Of a DNA stretch of 64,000 bases, positions 7,293 to 16,736 are shown in pieces. This DNA comes from Winogradskyella vincentii (GTDB taxonomy: Bacteria; Bacteroidota; Bacteroidia; Flavobacteriales; Flavobacteriaceae): positions 372,001 through 436,000 of the forward strand of contig NZ_JAIUJS010000002.1 of the NCBI RefSeq assembly GCF_020166345.1, written 5' to 3'. A program made the position numbers and the translations under genes. Below the pieces are notes generated by a model. That model had not been told where the DNA came from and did no database searches. It worked only from the letters and a program-made list of their open reading frames with translations. Position 1 is the first letter of the stretch. Each line of letters opens with the position of its first letter.

Positions 7293-9752
7293 GTGCAAAA
7301 GTCCAGTCTAGATCTTAAAGTACTTATAATTTTTTGTTTTTCTTTTCTAACAAGAGAAGCATTTGCGCAATTAAGTTTTTGCCAAGGTAATTCTGGTGAC
7401 CCAATATTTGAAGAAACTTTTGGTACGGGAGTTACAAATGGACCTCCATTACCAGCTGGCACGACCACATATGGTTATTGGGGACAAAGTAACCCGCAAG
7501 ATGGACAATATACAATTGCGAATAGTACCTTTTTATTTGGGTGGAATTTACCTAGTGATCACACTCCAGGTGACACCAATGGAAAAGCACTAATAGTTAA
7601 TGCTAGTTTTACAGCAGGAGAATTTTACAAAACTCCTATTGCTGGTCTTTGCGAAAACACAACTTATGAATTTTCTTCATGGTTAATAAATATCCTACCA
7701 TTGTCGGGCTGTGGTGGATCTGGTATTCCTGTTAATGTTAGGTTTGAGATTTGGGATGATACCGATACAAGTTTATTAGCTAGTGGAGATACTGGAAATA
7801 TTTTTAGTCAAGTAACTCCAACATGGGAGCAATATGGACTAGTTTTTCAAACTTTACCTGGTCAAACAGCTGTGATATTAAAAATGATAAATAACGGTGT
7901 AGGTGGATGTGGTAATGACTTGGCTATTGATGACATTGTTTTTAAGAGTTGTGGTGATTCAATAATCGTTGAGGACACCACAACAGATAATTCTATTTCA
8001 ATTTGTAGCACACAGACTCCATTTTCTCAATCGATTACTGCCATACCAGACAATGTTGTGTTTAGTTCTCATTTTTATCAGTGGCAATCAAGTACTGATG
8101 GAGTTAATTGGATAGATTTAGTAGGAGAAACTTCAGCTGTTCTAAACATTACCGGTTTAACAACGACAACATTTTATAGAGCTAAGGTGGCAGAATTCGC
8201 AGCCAATTTATCAAATTCTGATTGTATTACTTTTTCAGATGTTTATGAGATTAATGTTACTCAAGCACCAGCTCAACCTTCTATTGCGTGTTGGGAAACG
8301 GCAACTTTTGATGACAATATATGTGATTGGGTAATTACTGGGTCTCAACCAGTTCAGCCTAGTATTGAATGTTGGGAGACCGCAACTTTCAATAACTTAA
8401 CTTGTTCTTGGGATGTAAGTGGGACACAACCTGTACAGCCTAGTCTAGAATGCTGGGAGACAGCATCATTCAATAATATTACATGTTCTTGGGATGTCAC
8501 AGGTACTCAACCTCCACAACCAGCAATTGAATGTTGGGAAACAGCATCGTTTAATAACACAACATGTTCTTGGGATGTCACAGGCACGCAGCCAGCACCA
8601 CCGACTAATTTAGAATGTTGGGAAACCGCAACATTTAATGATAATACTTGTTCTTGGGAAGTCACAGGGGCACAACCTCCTCAACCAAATCTTCAATGTT
8701 GGGAAACAGCCTCATTTAATGATATAACATGCTCTTGGGAAGTTACAGGGACACAACCAGCATCACCAAGCAACTTAGAATGCTGGGAAACTGCAACTTT
8801 TAACACTGTAATATGTGACTGGGAAGTTACAGGTAACCAACCTAATCAACCTGTGTTGGAGTGTTGGGAAACGGCATCGTTTAATTTTGCTGATTGTTCT
8901 TGGGAGGTTTCTGGTAATCAACCAGATGCACCAACAAATTTAGAGTGTTGGGAGGTAGCTATATTTAATGATACAACATGTGCTTGGGAAGTTTTTGGGA
9001 ATGAACCAGTTGAACCATCGGATCTACTTTGTTGGCAAAGTACATTTTTTAATGAAGATCTTTGCGAATGGGAAATTATTGGGGATCAACCTTTAGTACT
9101 GAGAGAGGAATTTCTATTTCTGTGTGAAGGAGAAACAATTGATTTAGAGGCAATCTCAGAAATCGACAACCCATCTTATGAATGGGATAGTGGAGAAGAC
9201 ACTTTTTCTATTACCGTGAACAGTGGTGGTACTTATGTTGTTGAGGTGACTGATAACTGTTTCACAGAAATAATCACATTTAACGTTGCTGAAATTGAAA
9301 CACCAATAATAGAAAGTGTTGTTTCAGATGGAAGCTCACTAATTATTAATCTTCAAAATCCTGGGCAATACGTGTACTCATTAGATGGTGAAGATTATCA
9401 GATTAGCAATGTATTTAGTGCTGTTGAAAGTGGATTATATACGGTTTATGTGAAATCAAACATATGTGAAGTAGTTGTTACTGCTGAACATATTCATTTT
9501 TACATTCAGAAATTCATTACACCTAATGGCGATGGCAAAAATGACACTTTTAATTTTAACCTCGCACCTTACTATAATTCTACGGAAGTATATATCTTTA
9601 ATAGGTTTGGTAAATTACTATTCTCCGCAAAGAATAATAATGTTAATTGGGATGGAACTTTCATTGGTAATAAATTGCCAAGCTCTGATTATTGGTATAG
9701 AATAGTGATAGACAACCAAGAATTTAAAGGGCATTTTACATTAAAGAGGTAA
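7293..9752 (+). CDS. T9SS type-B sorted surface protein with ten Cys/Trp repeats (putative adhesin)
   Basis: An 819-residue exported protein. The start is taken as GTG at 7293, since an in-frame TAG occurs at 7266-7268 and no ATG precedes the signal peptide, which ends near AFA-QLS (residues about 8-26). Residues about 30-220 form a Cys-rich jelly-roll-like domain. Residues about 230-325 look like an Ig-type module (QWQSSTDGVNWIDL). Ten tandem 27-28-residue repeats follow, then a PKD/SprB-like segment. The final ~85 residues are the gliding-motility-associated CHU_C domain (ITPNGDGKNDTF, FNRFGKLLF, WDGTFIGNKLPSSDYWY), the type-B signal for type IX secretion. It should be displayed on the surface or released, probably for adhesion. 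It is transcribed opposite to the surrounding pbpC/A2M genes and is a likely insertion. Confidence 0.88.
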   Translation: MQKSSLDLKVLIIFCFSFLTREAFAQLSFCQGNSGDPIFEETFGTGVTNGPPLPAGTTTYGYWGQSNPQDGQYTIANSTFLFGWNLPSDHTPGDTNGKALIVNASFTAGEFYKTPIAGLCENTTYEFSSWLINILPLSGCGGSGIPVNVRFEIWDDTDTSLLASGDTGNIFSQVTPTWEQYGLVFQTLPGQTAVILKMINNGVGGCGNDLAIDDIVFKSCGDSIIVEDTTTDNSISICSTQTPFSQSITAIPDNVVFSSHFYQWQSSTDGVNWIDLVGETSAVLNITGLTTTTFYRAKVAEFAANLSNSDCITFSDVYEINVTQAPAQPSIACWETATFDDNICDWVITGSQPVQPSIECWETATFNNLTCSWDVSGTQPVQPSLECWETASFNNITCSWDVTGTQPPQPAIECWETASFNNTTCSWDVTGTQPAPPTNLECWETATFNDNTCSWEVTGAQPPQPNLQCWETASFNDITCSWEVTGTQPASPSNLECWETATFNTVICDWEVTGNQPNQPVLECWETASFNFADCSWEVSGNQPDAPTNLECWEVAIFNDTTCAWEVFGNEPVEPSDLLCWQSTFFNEDLCEWEIIGDQPLVLREEFLFLCEGETIDLEAISEIDNPSYEWDSGEDTFSITVNSGGTYVVEVTDNCFTEIITFNVAEIETPIIESVVSDGSSLIINLQNPGQYVYSLDGEDYQISNVFSAVESGLYTVYVKSNICEVVVTAEHIHFYIQKFITPNGDGKNDTFNFNLAPYYNSTEVYIFNRFGKLLFSAKNNNVNWDGTFIGNKLPSSDYWYRIVIDNQEFKGHFTLKR
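8283..9092 (+). repeat. Ten in-frame tandem repeats of 81-84 bp (CWETATF repeats)
   Basis: Each unit follows the pattern CWETA(T/S)F(N/D)xxxCxWxVxGxQPxxPxLE, carrying two Cys and two Trp. The central units (3-8) are nearly identical in protein and similar in DNA. The first and last two units are diverged (the last reads CWQSTFFNEDLCEWEIIGDQP), as expected for an array that expands from the middle. Two cysteines per unit in an exported protein suggests one disulfide per repeat. I recall the same repeat in other flavobacterial T9SS proteins; its fold and ligand are unknown to me. Confidence 0.93.
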
Positions 9753-9757
9753 GAACT

Positions 9758-10066
9758 TTATTTGTTAAAATCATATTCCCTTTCAACTCTACATATCCTA
9801 ACATTATACCAGCTGTACCACTTCTCCTTTCCAAATTTTTGGGCAAATTGGTGTTCTGAATTTAGCTTCCAATTTTTAATATCGTCTAAACTCTCCCAAT
9901 AACTTACTGTAATACCTAATTCGTTTCTTGCACTATCAATTCCAAGAAATCCCTTTTGTGATTTTGCTAAGGATTCCATTTTTTTGGCCATTTCATAATA
10001 GCCTTCGATGCTGTCGTTGTTCGTAGAAGTAAATATTACAGCAAAATATGGTTTAAATTTGTTCAT
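9758..10066 (-). CDS. Antibiotic-biosynthesis-monooxygenase (ABM) fold protein
   Basis: A 102-residue single-domain protein. The start is placed at the ATG at 10064-10066; a longer reading would begin with TTG at 10075 inside the upstream gene. The sequence KPYFAVIFTS, YYEMAKKMESLAKSQKGFLG, ITVSYWESLDDIKNW is the ferredoxin-like ABM/heme-degrading dimer fold, with the typical strand-helix-strand order and YWESLDDIKNW signature. Family members include monooxygenases and stress-related small enzymes, and the reaction cannot be told from the sequence. It follows the SH3-domain gene with only two bases between the TAA and this ATG, so the two are translationally coupled. Its 3' end is five bases from the convergent adhesin stop. 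Confidence 0.85.
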   Translation of the reverse strand: MNKFKPYFAVIFTSTNNDSIEGYYEMAKKMESLAKSQKGFLGIDSARNELGITVSYWESLDDIKNWKLNSEHQFAQKFGKEKWYSWYNVRICRVEREYDFNK

Positions 10067-10068
10067 TG

Positions 10069-10917
10069 TTAACAACCCATTGGGATTCTAAATTCAATGA
10101 CTTTTTCTATTATATTATCATCAGAATCCGTAATTAATATCTTTAAAAATATTCTACTTGTAGAAACAGAAATTGGATAATCTTTAATTGATTTAGCATC
10201 TTTTAAATGTTTAACCCAGTCTGAACCACAATAGTCCAAAATTTCTTGTTTTAACTCTTCCATAGAAACATTAATAAACTTTGTCCAGTCTTCTTCATTG
10301 TATTTCAAGGTTTTATATGTGCCTCGATTAATTTGTTCAATTGGTTCCCAGTTAGAATAATAATGTTTCCATTCGGTAAGATCGCAATGTGGTCCTTCAT
10401 TGGTAATTGAAATACTGTTTTCAAATTGCTGAAAGATACTTACTCTTTTGTAATTTTTATTCTTAAGCAACAGGGTTTTACCTTCAGGAGAATCTCCAAG
10501 TTCTACATCTACTGACACCGTATCTGAGTCAAAAAAAGACTTTACTTTAAACTCATCCGTGCTTTTCAAGTCTTTTATTTTAATATTTAATCCTTTAAAA
10601 TCTGCTTCAATGCTTTTAGTCAATTCTTTAGCTAAATAACCATCAAAGACATATCCATATTTAGTCCTAGTTTTAATTTTCACCCAATTTCCTGATACAG
10701 TTTTGCCGTTGTCTAGAATAACTAGTTTTTCACCTGTATTTTCGGAAATTTCAATGGATTCTCCGTACTTAAGTCGACCAATTTTTTCTGAGTTTACATC
10801 TGGTTTTTCTCTAATTGATAATCCATTGTCCGCAATAACATAAGCTTGCTCTTGTGCATTTAAAAGTGAAACATTAACAAGTAATACAAGCGCTAAAATT
10901 TGTTTAAAAAAGTTCAT
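10069..10917 (-). CDS. Exported SH3-domain protein
   Basis: A 282-residue protein with a signal peptide (residues 1-21, ending LLNA-QEQ). Residues about 24-95 form a bacterial SH3 domain (YVIADNGLSIREKPDVNSEKI start, NWVKIKTRTKYGYVFDGYL end), a module that usually binds peptidoglycan or wall peptides. The remaining ~185 residues are unassigned and contain CDLTEWKHYYSNWEP and a C-terminal cysteine (PMGC). I do not recognise this part. The gene lies between the alpha-2-macroglobulin gene and the ABM gene on the same strand, and a periplasmic role linked to the cell wall is plausible but not shown. Confidence 0.8.
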   Translation of the reverse strand: MNFFKQILALVLLVNVSLLNAQEQAYVIADNGLSIREKPDVNSEKIGRLKYGESIEISENTGEKLVILDNGKTVSGNWVKIKTRTKYGYVFDGYLAKELTKSIEADFKGLNIKIKDLKSTDEFKVKSFFDSDTVSVDVELGDSPEGKTLLLKNKNYKRVSIFQQFENSISITNEGPHCDLTEWKHYYSNWEPIEQINRGTYKTLKYNEEDWTKFINVSMEELKQEILDYCGSDWVKHLKDAKSIKDYPISVSTSRIFLKILITDSDDNIIEKVIEFRIPMGC

Positions 10918-10986
10918 AATTTCTAATTTTTGTGTTGAACATTATTAGCGGTTTTGTTCTGGATTTATTTAGTTTATGAAATTTGT

Positions 10987-13900
10987 TTATTTATCAATTG
11001 TAACCCATTGGCCTTTATTTCTAACGAGATAATCATTATCATACATGGCTTCAGCTTGCGTTCCTGGTAAGTAGTAGCGACCGAGATAAGAGGCGTTTAA
11101 CATTATATTAAATGTCATGGTGCCATATTTACCTTTCCGATCCATGTCAAAGTAAAAATTCACTCTATCATCTTTTATGTCTGTGTATCTTGCCTGACTA
11201 AGCGTTGTATCGCCAAAGTCTGTAAATCTTGTATTAACGATATCCCAACCAGAAGGAAATATTTGTGTTAATGCAACATCCTTTACTTTGCTACTTGTTT
11301 GATTTGTTATGCTAATTGTAGCAACAAAGTCTTGACCTTGCTGAAGTTTTCTAACATCAATTTTATTTCCATTTAAATCTTTATAAACCGTTGAAATTGA
11401 AAAACCACGTTGTTCAGCAATTTCTTCTCCAAGTTTTAATTTGCCAGAGTTAATAATCCTTGCATATATGACATTTTCCTTAGTGTTATTTATGCTAATA
11501 CGGTTTTCGCCATCTACAATTGGTATATTTCGTTGTGCAACACCACTTTTGGCAGATATAGTTTCTGATTTACCATTGATTGTATAGGAAAGATTAAATT
11601 CTTTACCACCATTTTCCTTTATCATTTTACCCATGGCTAATAAACTATATGACGTTGTTTGGGTACTCATCCAATCTTTACTAGAAAGTGATTTTGCAAT
11701 TTGTTTGGCTATATCATTTTTTTTAGAATTGTCTGTCAATAACATGGCTTCTAATGCCATTGCTCTATTTCTGTGTACAGAACCATAAGTGTAATAATTG
11801 TCTTTACTACTTTCAAAGTCTATGTTTGCTTCATTAGAAATACTTTCACTAGCTTCCTTTTGGCCAGCTAATGCATATGCAGCAGCTAAACGCCATTTAG
11901 CATCATTAGATAGGTCTTCAAATTCTCTCAGTCGATTCATCGATGCTAAGTCTGGACTACCCGCTAATGCTAAGGTATATAGTCGGTATGCTTGAGCTAA
12001 ATCATTATTATACCTGTAACTTGGCCTCCAATTTCTAGATGCTTGTTTTTGATAGGCGATCCAATTACTTTTAAAAGTTAAGGGCAAAATGAATCCTTTG
12101 TTTTCTGCCTCAATCATAAAATGACCTGCATAACTTGTGCCCCAATCATTAGCAGAATTTTCACCAATCCAGTAGCTCATTCCACCACTTGGTTGTTGAA
12201 ATTGACCTAATCTTTTTATACCGTTTTCTATATTATTTTGAACTTGTCTTCTCTTTTGGTCCGTTAAGTCAAAAATATCTGTTAGGTATAATTGAGGAAA
12301 AACACTAGATGTCGTCTGTTCTACACAGCCATGAGGATACCTAATGAGATAATTAAGACGCTTGGTAAAATCCATTGGTGGTAGTGTAGAGAATTCTACT
12401 GTAGCTGAATTTGTTCTGGGAACACCAAAAGTTTCAAATTTAATTTCAGTTGTGCCAATTCCTTTTAATTCTCTATCTACTAAACGGGATGTATATGGAT
12501 TAGGGTTTTCTACATCAATTTCTACTTTATAAGTTGATTTTTCACCATTACCCGAAGCAATAACTTCTATAATATTAATCCCTTTGGCTTGAGTAACATC
12601 TAGCTCAAAATAGGCCATCTTTTCATCAGGCTTAGCGAAATTTAGAGTTTGGGTTTTATTACCTTTTATAGTAATGCCATCACTTAATTTTAGCTGAAGG
12701 TTTACAGTTTTAACTTTACTTTCCATTGCAAAAACAGTAACTGGAAGGGTAACTTTTTCGCCAGGACTTAATTTACGAGGAAGGGTTGCCAATACCATTA
12801 ATGGCTTTTTAACTTTCACAGATTTTTCTGCACTACCATAAGCTTCTGAATTATTATTACCAGCAATTACCATTGCACGTACCGAACCTACATAATTTGG
12901 CATTTCGAGTTTATGTATTTTGGTTTTTCCTGCATCCAATAAAAAAGGACCTAAATAAGTAACTACAGGCTTAAAACGATTTGCTTTTTTGTTTTTGCCT
13001 TTTGTAGCACTACCATCACCTCCTATGGCAAACACTTGATCAATACTCCCAGAATATGCTCCAATAACATCATCAAAAATATCCCAAGTTTTCACCCCTA
13101 ATGCCTCTCTAGAATAAAACCTATTCCAAGCATTAGGTGTTTTAAATCTAGTTAAATCAAGTAAGCCATCTTCTACCACAGCAATAGTATATGTCATGGC
13201 CTTGTTGTTTTTTTCAGAAACCTTTATCTCATAATTTTGTTCAGGTTTAATAACATTTGGCATGTTGATTTGAGGTTCCAATCTTGTTTCAGGATTTTCA
13301 ACCATCATCGGGATTACACCGTATAGCCTAATAGGTAAGTCGTTAGAAGTAATAGCATGTGGTTGTAATAAAGAAATATTCACAAAAATATTTGGTGCCA
13401 TTTCAGATGTTACCGGAATATCAATTGTGGTTTCACCTGGTTTTGTTTCTACCCATTGATGACTAATAACTTTAGTTCCATTTTCAATACTTATAAGTGC
13501 TCTACCCTCTGAACCAGAAGGAAAAGTAAGCTTTGCAATTTCACCAACATTGTAGTTCTTTTTGTCTGTTGAGAAGACCAACATTTTGGCGGCTTCTTTA
13601 TCTGTTGAAGTAGAATTAGACCACCAGTTTTTATAAAAATATGCTGTTCTACCAGTTGCATGACCACTTGCAGGATCTAATATCCTTATAAGATATCTCC
13701 CTCTTTCATTTTCAGGGATTTTAAGTTTGAAACTGCCCTTACCTTTTTCATCAGTACTAATTTTAAACTCTTGAACAGGTCTATGGTAACTACTTGAAGC
13801 ATAACTTGATAAATTATCATAAGAAGAATTCCACCACCATCGCCATTCTATTTTATAAACCTTAACTTCAAGATTGTTTCTAGATATTCCCTTTCCGTCA

Positions 13901-16557
13901 GCACTTACTGTTGCAACGTCAAAGGTGTGGTTTTCATCAGTAAAATAGGAGCCATAATAATTACCTTTTGGAGATTTTAAACCAACAAATGTTTCATAAG
14001 GTGCATATGGCATAGTAAATGCATCAAGAGAAAAATCACCACCATTTTCAAATGCTCTAACCAAAAATTGTGCATTTAACATGCCGGGAGCATTATTGCC
14101 AAGATTCAATTCTGTATCAATAGAAGCATTTCCTTCACTATCCAAATTACCTTCAAAAATGTTAGACTCTTCAGTATTGAAATTTCGTGTTGGGTCATTG
14201 AATATATAATTATTGAATCCTTTAAAAGCAGTGTTGGTACTGGTGAACTTGCCATTAATTTCAGCTTTTATATTTTTTGCTGGTGCGCCATGTAACCACG
14301 TTACATTCAACGTACCGTTTAATGGGTCTTCTTTTGATAAAATGTCATTCTCAAAGTCAACCTTTATTTTTAATCGATTAGGTTTAACAGTTTCAATTTT
14401 TAATACTTTAGAAAATGATGCGCCTCCAACTGAAATTTTTGCATTGTAGTTACCGGTTTTATAATCTGATGAGGTTGGCACCTTGAAATCGTAGAAATTA
14501 TTGAGATTATCTTTTGACACTTTTCTGTAAACGAGTTTACCAACAGGGTCAGTTATCTCCAATTTTATAGGATGCCTTTTAGGTAATTTATTAGCCTTAT
14601 CATTTAATATAAATGTTAGGAAAAGACTATCTCCTGGCCTCCAAACACCACGCTCTCCATATATGTATCCTTTTAAGCCACGCTGTAATTTATTTCCAGA
14701 GACATCAAATTTGCTTAGTGATAGTGAATTACCATCAAAAAGTTTGATATAACTTGTGCTATTTCCTTTTGATATTACAGCAAATGAGGCACGTTTTTTT
14801 GCTTCTATTTTCGTAATACCTTCACTGTTAGTCTGGCCCTCAACCAATTTTTGCTGTTGATAGTTATAAAGGGTAATATTTGCATTTGAAACAGGGTTTG
14901 TATTTAAAATATTGGTTACAGCAAAGAAGTAATTATTATCATTCCCTTGTTTGGCAATTACACCTAAGTCAGACCCAATAAGGTTTAAGGCAATAGAACG
15001 ATTTTGATAATTAAAGTAAGAATCCGTACAAGGATTTTCCCTGTCTCGCCATCTATAATTAGAATTTCTGTAATTATAGTTTAGGTTATCCCAGTATTGC
15101 TCTTCAAGCAATTCCTCTTCTTCTGGTGTTAACTCTTGTGAGGTATAAACGTCCTCTTCATAATAGTCGTCATAATAATCGTCCTCATCAATTTCTGTTG
15201 TTTCTGAACTTGAAGTACAATCGTATAAAGAATAACTACGTTTAAAGCTGAGCTCAACTCTATAAATAGCACCAGGATCTGTTTGAAAATAGTTTGCTAG
15301 ATCTAGGCTATAAGCCTTCCATTTTCCAGTGCTTTGTGCTTCATCTTGAATAAGTGTGATTGTTTCTTTGGCAATTCTACGACCAACTTGTTTTATAGAG
15401 TTTTCATAGTTGCTGTTCATATTATTTTCTTGAAGAAATTGCAGTACATTATCTTCAAAAATCTTTATAACCCTTACATCAATTTTACTTAGATTAACAG
15501 CTTCAAAATTTATTTTTAAATCTTTGGAATTAGGTAAAATGGAACCATTGCTAATAAGCCTTACTTGTGGTTTGAGTTCTTCAAAAGTTAATTGCCTTGA
15601 AAATGGATTCTTTAATTTAAAATCATCTGTATTTTTTATACCAGTAAATACATCAACTTGAATGTCGCCAACTAATTTTGTGTTGGGATATACTTTTAAA
15701 ACGTTACCATTTACAACATACTTCGGGTTTTGAACACCTTGAATGTTTACTAATCCAGCAAAATTTTGTTGTCGTTTTAAAGGATCAGAAAAGTTAATTG
15801 ACAAATATTGTTCAGGATTTTGAACAACTTCGGTTTCAACTACCGTAAAATTGTTTTTACCCGGAATGAGAATAGTGTTTCCCCCTTTGTTCTCAGCTTT
15901 AATTGCTTTACCATTCCATGAAACTGAAAGCTCACTGTCTTCAATGTTACGCTTAATGCTGTCAATCCTAAATTCAAAATATTTTGAGTACTCATCAATT
16001 TCATTCCAAATAAGTTTTAACTCATTTTTACTTTGAGAAACCTTTACCAAAGTTTTAGCATCATTTAATGAAATAACATCGGCAGACCTTATTTGACCAA
16101 GAATGTATTGCCATTCTTTACTATAAGATTGAAGGTTATTGGTAATTATATTGAAACTTGGTGTTATGGTTTTGAATTGAAAGGTATAGTCTTCAAACTC
16201 TTTTGGAATAGTATTATAAATCTTGGCAAGTTTTACCTTGACTGTATACTCTGTAGATGGTTCTAATGGTTCATCTGGTGTAAATATTATTGTATGATTA
16301 TTTAAAGCTTGAAGTTTTCCTTGTACATAAGGTTGAAGCTCAATTAAATCAGTGTCTATCTCTTCATTAGTTTTCCATCCATCAACAGCTTCGGTTAGGC
16401 TTATTTTAACCGGTTCAATAACACTAACCAAACCTGATGTAGTATAACTTATATAATCCCTAAACTTAAATATATTATCGGTTTCTACGGGCTTTTTTTT
16501 GCACGAAATTGCTAGAGTCAAGAGGACTACAAAAGCGAAATACTTTTTGATCTGCAT
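10987..16557 (-). CDS. Alpha-2-macroglobulin family lipoprotein with intact thioester motif
   Basis: A 1856-residue protein with a lipobox (LTLAISC, C19), so it is anchored in a membrane facing the periplasm. N-terminal MG-type beta domains are followed by the MG2/bait region. The thioester motif GCVEQ is intact (C1411, Q1414) inside YPHGCVEQTTSSVFPQLYL, and a toroid of helices follows. Bacterial A2Ms trap attacking proteases after bait cleavage and are paired with PBP1C, which would repair the wall. Cysteines 447 and 510 bracket an acidic, tyrosine-rich insert (DEDDYYDDYYEEDVY). The length exceeds the ~1650 residues of E. coli YfhM. It is probably the first gene of the SH3-ABM run and may also reach pbpC. 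Start is ATG at 16557. Confidence 0.93.
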   Translation of the reverse strand: MQIKKYFAFVVLLTLAISCKKKPVETDNIFKFRDYISYTTSGLVSVIEPVKISLTEAVDGWKTNEEIDTDLIELQPYVQGKLQALNNHTIIFTPDEPLEPSTEYTVKVKLAKIYNTIPKEFEDYTFQFKTITPSFNIITNNLQSYSKEWQYILGQIRSADVISLNDAKTLVKVSQSKNELKLIWNEIDEYSKYFEFRIDSIKRNIEDSELSVSWNGKAIKAENKGGNTILIPGKNNFTVVETEVVQNPEQYLSINFSDPLKRQQNFAGLVNIQGVQNPKYVVNGNVLKVYPNTKLVGDIQVDVFTGIKNTDDFKLKNPFSRQLTFEELKPQVRLISNGSILPNSKDLKINFEAVNLSKIDVRVIKIFEDNVLQFLQENNMNSNYENSIKQVGRRIAKETITLIQDEAQSTGKWKAYSLDLANYFQTDPGAIYRVELSFKRSYSLYDCTSSSETTEIDEDDYYDDYYEEDVYTSQELTPEEEELLEEQYWDNLNYNYRNSNYRWRDRENPCTDSYFNYQNRSIALNLIGSDLGVIAKQGNDNNYFFAVTNILNTNPVSNANITLYNYQQQKLVEGQTNSEGITKIEAKKRASFAVISKGNSTSYIKLFDGNSLSLSKFDVSGNKLQRGLKGYIYGERGVWRPGDSLFLTFILNDKANKLPKRHPIKLEITDPVGKLVYRKVSKDNLNNFYDFKVPTSSDYKTGNYNAKISVGGASFSKVLKIETVKPNRLKIKVDFENDILSKEDPLNGTLNVTWLHGAPAKNIKAEINGKFTSTNTAFKGFNNYIFNDPTRNFNTEESNIFEGNLDSEGNASIDTELNLGNNAPGMLNAQFLVRAFENGGDFSLDAFTMPYAPYETFVGLKSPKGNYYGSYFTDENHTFDVATVSADGKGISRNNLEVKVYKIEWRWWWNSSYDNLSSYASSSYHRPVQEFKISTDEKGKGSFKLKIPENERGRYLIRILDPASGHATGRTAYFYKNWWSNSTSTDKEAAKMLVFSTDKKNYNVGEIAKLTFPSGSEGRALISIENGTKVISHQWVETKPGETTIDIPVTSEMAPNIFVNISLLQPHAITSNDLPIRLYGVIPMMVENPETRLEPQINMPNVIKPEQNYEIKVSEKNNKAMTYTIAVVEDGLLDLTRFKTPNAWNRFYSREALGVKTWDIFDDVIGAYSGSIDQVFAIGGDGSATKGKNKKANRFKPVVTYLGPFLLDAGKTKIHKLEMPNYVGSVRAMVIAGNNNSEAYGSAEKSVKVKKPLMVLATLPRKLSPGEKVTLPVTVFAMESKVKTVNLQLKLSDGITIKGNKTQTLNFAKPDEKMAYFELDVTQAKGINIIEVIASGNGEKSTYKVEIDVENPNPYTSRLVDRELKGIGTTEIKFETFGVPRTNSATVEFSTLPPMDFTKRLNYLIRYPHGCVEQTTSSVFPQLYLTDIFDLTDQKRRQVQNNIENGIKRLGQFQQPSGGMSYWIGENSANDWGTSYAGHFMIEAENKGFILPLTFKSNWIAYQKQASRNWRPSYRYNNDLAQAYRLYTLALAGSPDLASMNRLREFEDLSNDAKWRLAAAYALAGQKEASESISNEANIDFESSKDNYYTYGSVHRNRAMALEAMLLTDNSKKNDIAKQIAKSLSSKDWMSTQTTSYSLLAMGKMIKENGGKEFNLSYTINGKSETISAKSGVAQRNIPIVDGENRISINNTKENVIYARIINSGKLKLGEEIAEQRGFSISTVYKDLNGNKIDVRKLQQGQDFVATISITNQTSSKVKDVALTQIFPSGWDIVNTRFTDFGDTTLSQARYTDIKDDRVNFYFDMDRKGKYGTMTFNIMLNASYLGRYYLPGTQAEAMYDNDYLVRNKGQWVTIDK

Positions 16558-16736
16558 AGGGTTGATGGATTTAGAATGAAACTTCGACTTAAAAAGAGAG
16601 GTAGGTACTTTCTTGTTAATTAAGTACGCCTTGTTTTGAGCTTTTAGATTTTAAGCCGTTGTTAAATTGTTCTTAAAGTTAATTAACCCTTTACCTTAAT
16701 CAAAGGAGTTTTATTGAGTAAAATAAAAATAAATGA

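Noticed and set aside
8283..9092. Tandem repeats considered as a CRISPR array
   Set aside because: The units are 81-84 bp, contiguous, in frame with a long ORF and without spacers, so they are protein repeats.
9475..9705. Alternative-frame ORF in the adhesin 3' end
   Set aside because: The main frame encodes a clear CHU_C sorting domain; the alternative has no recognisable feature.
16558..16736. Possible hairpin (GTTAATTAAG / AAGTTAATTAAC) between A2M and the isoaspartyl peptidase gene
   Set aside because: The arms are far apart and mostly the self-complementary TTAATTAA, which is common by chance in such AT-rich DNA.
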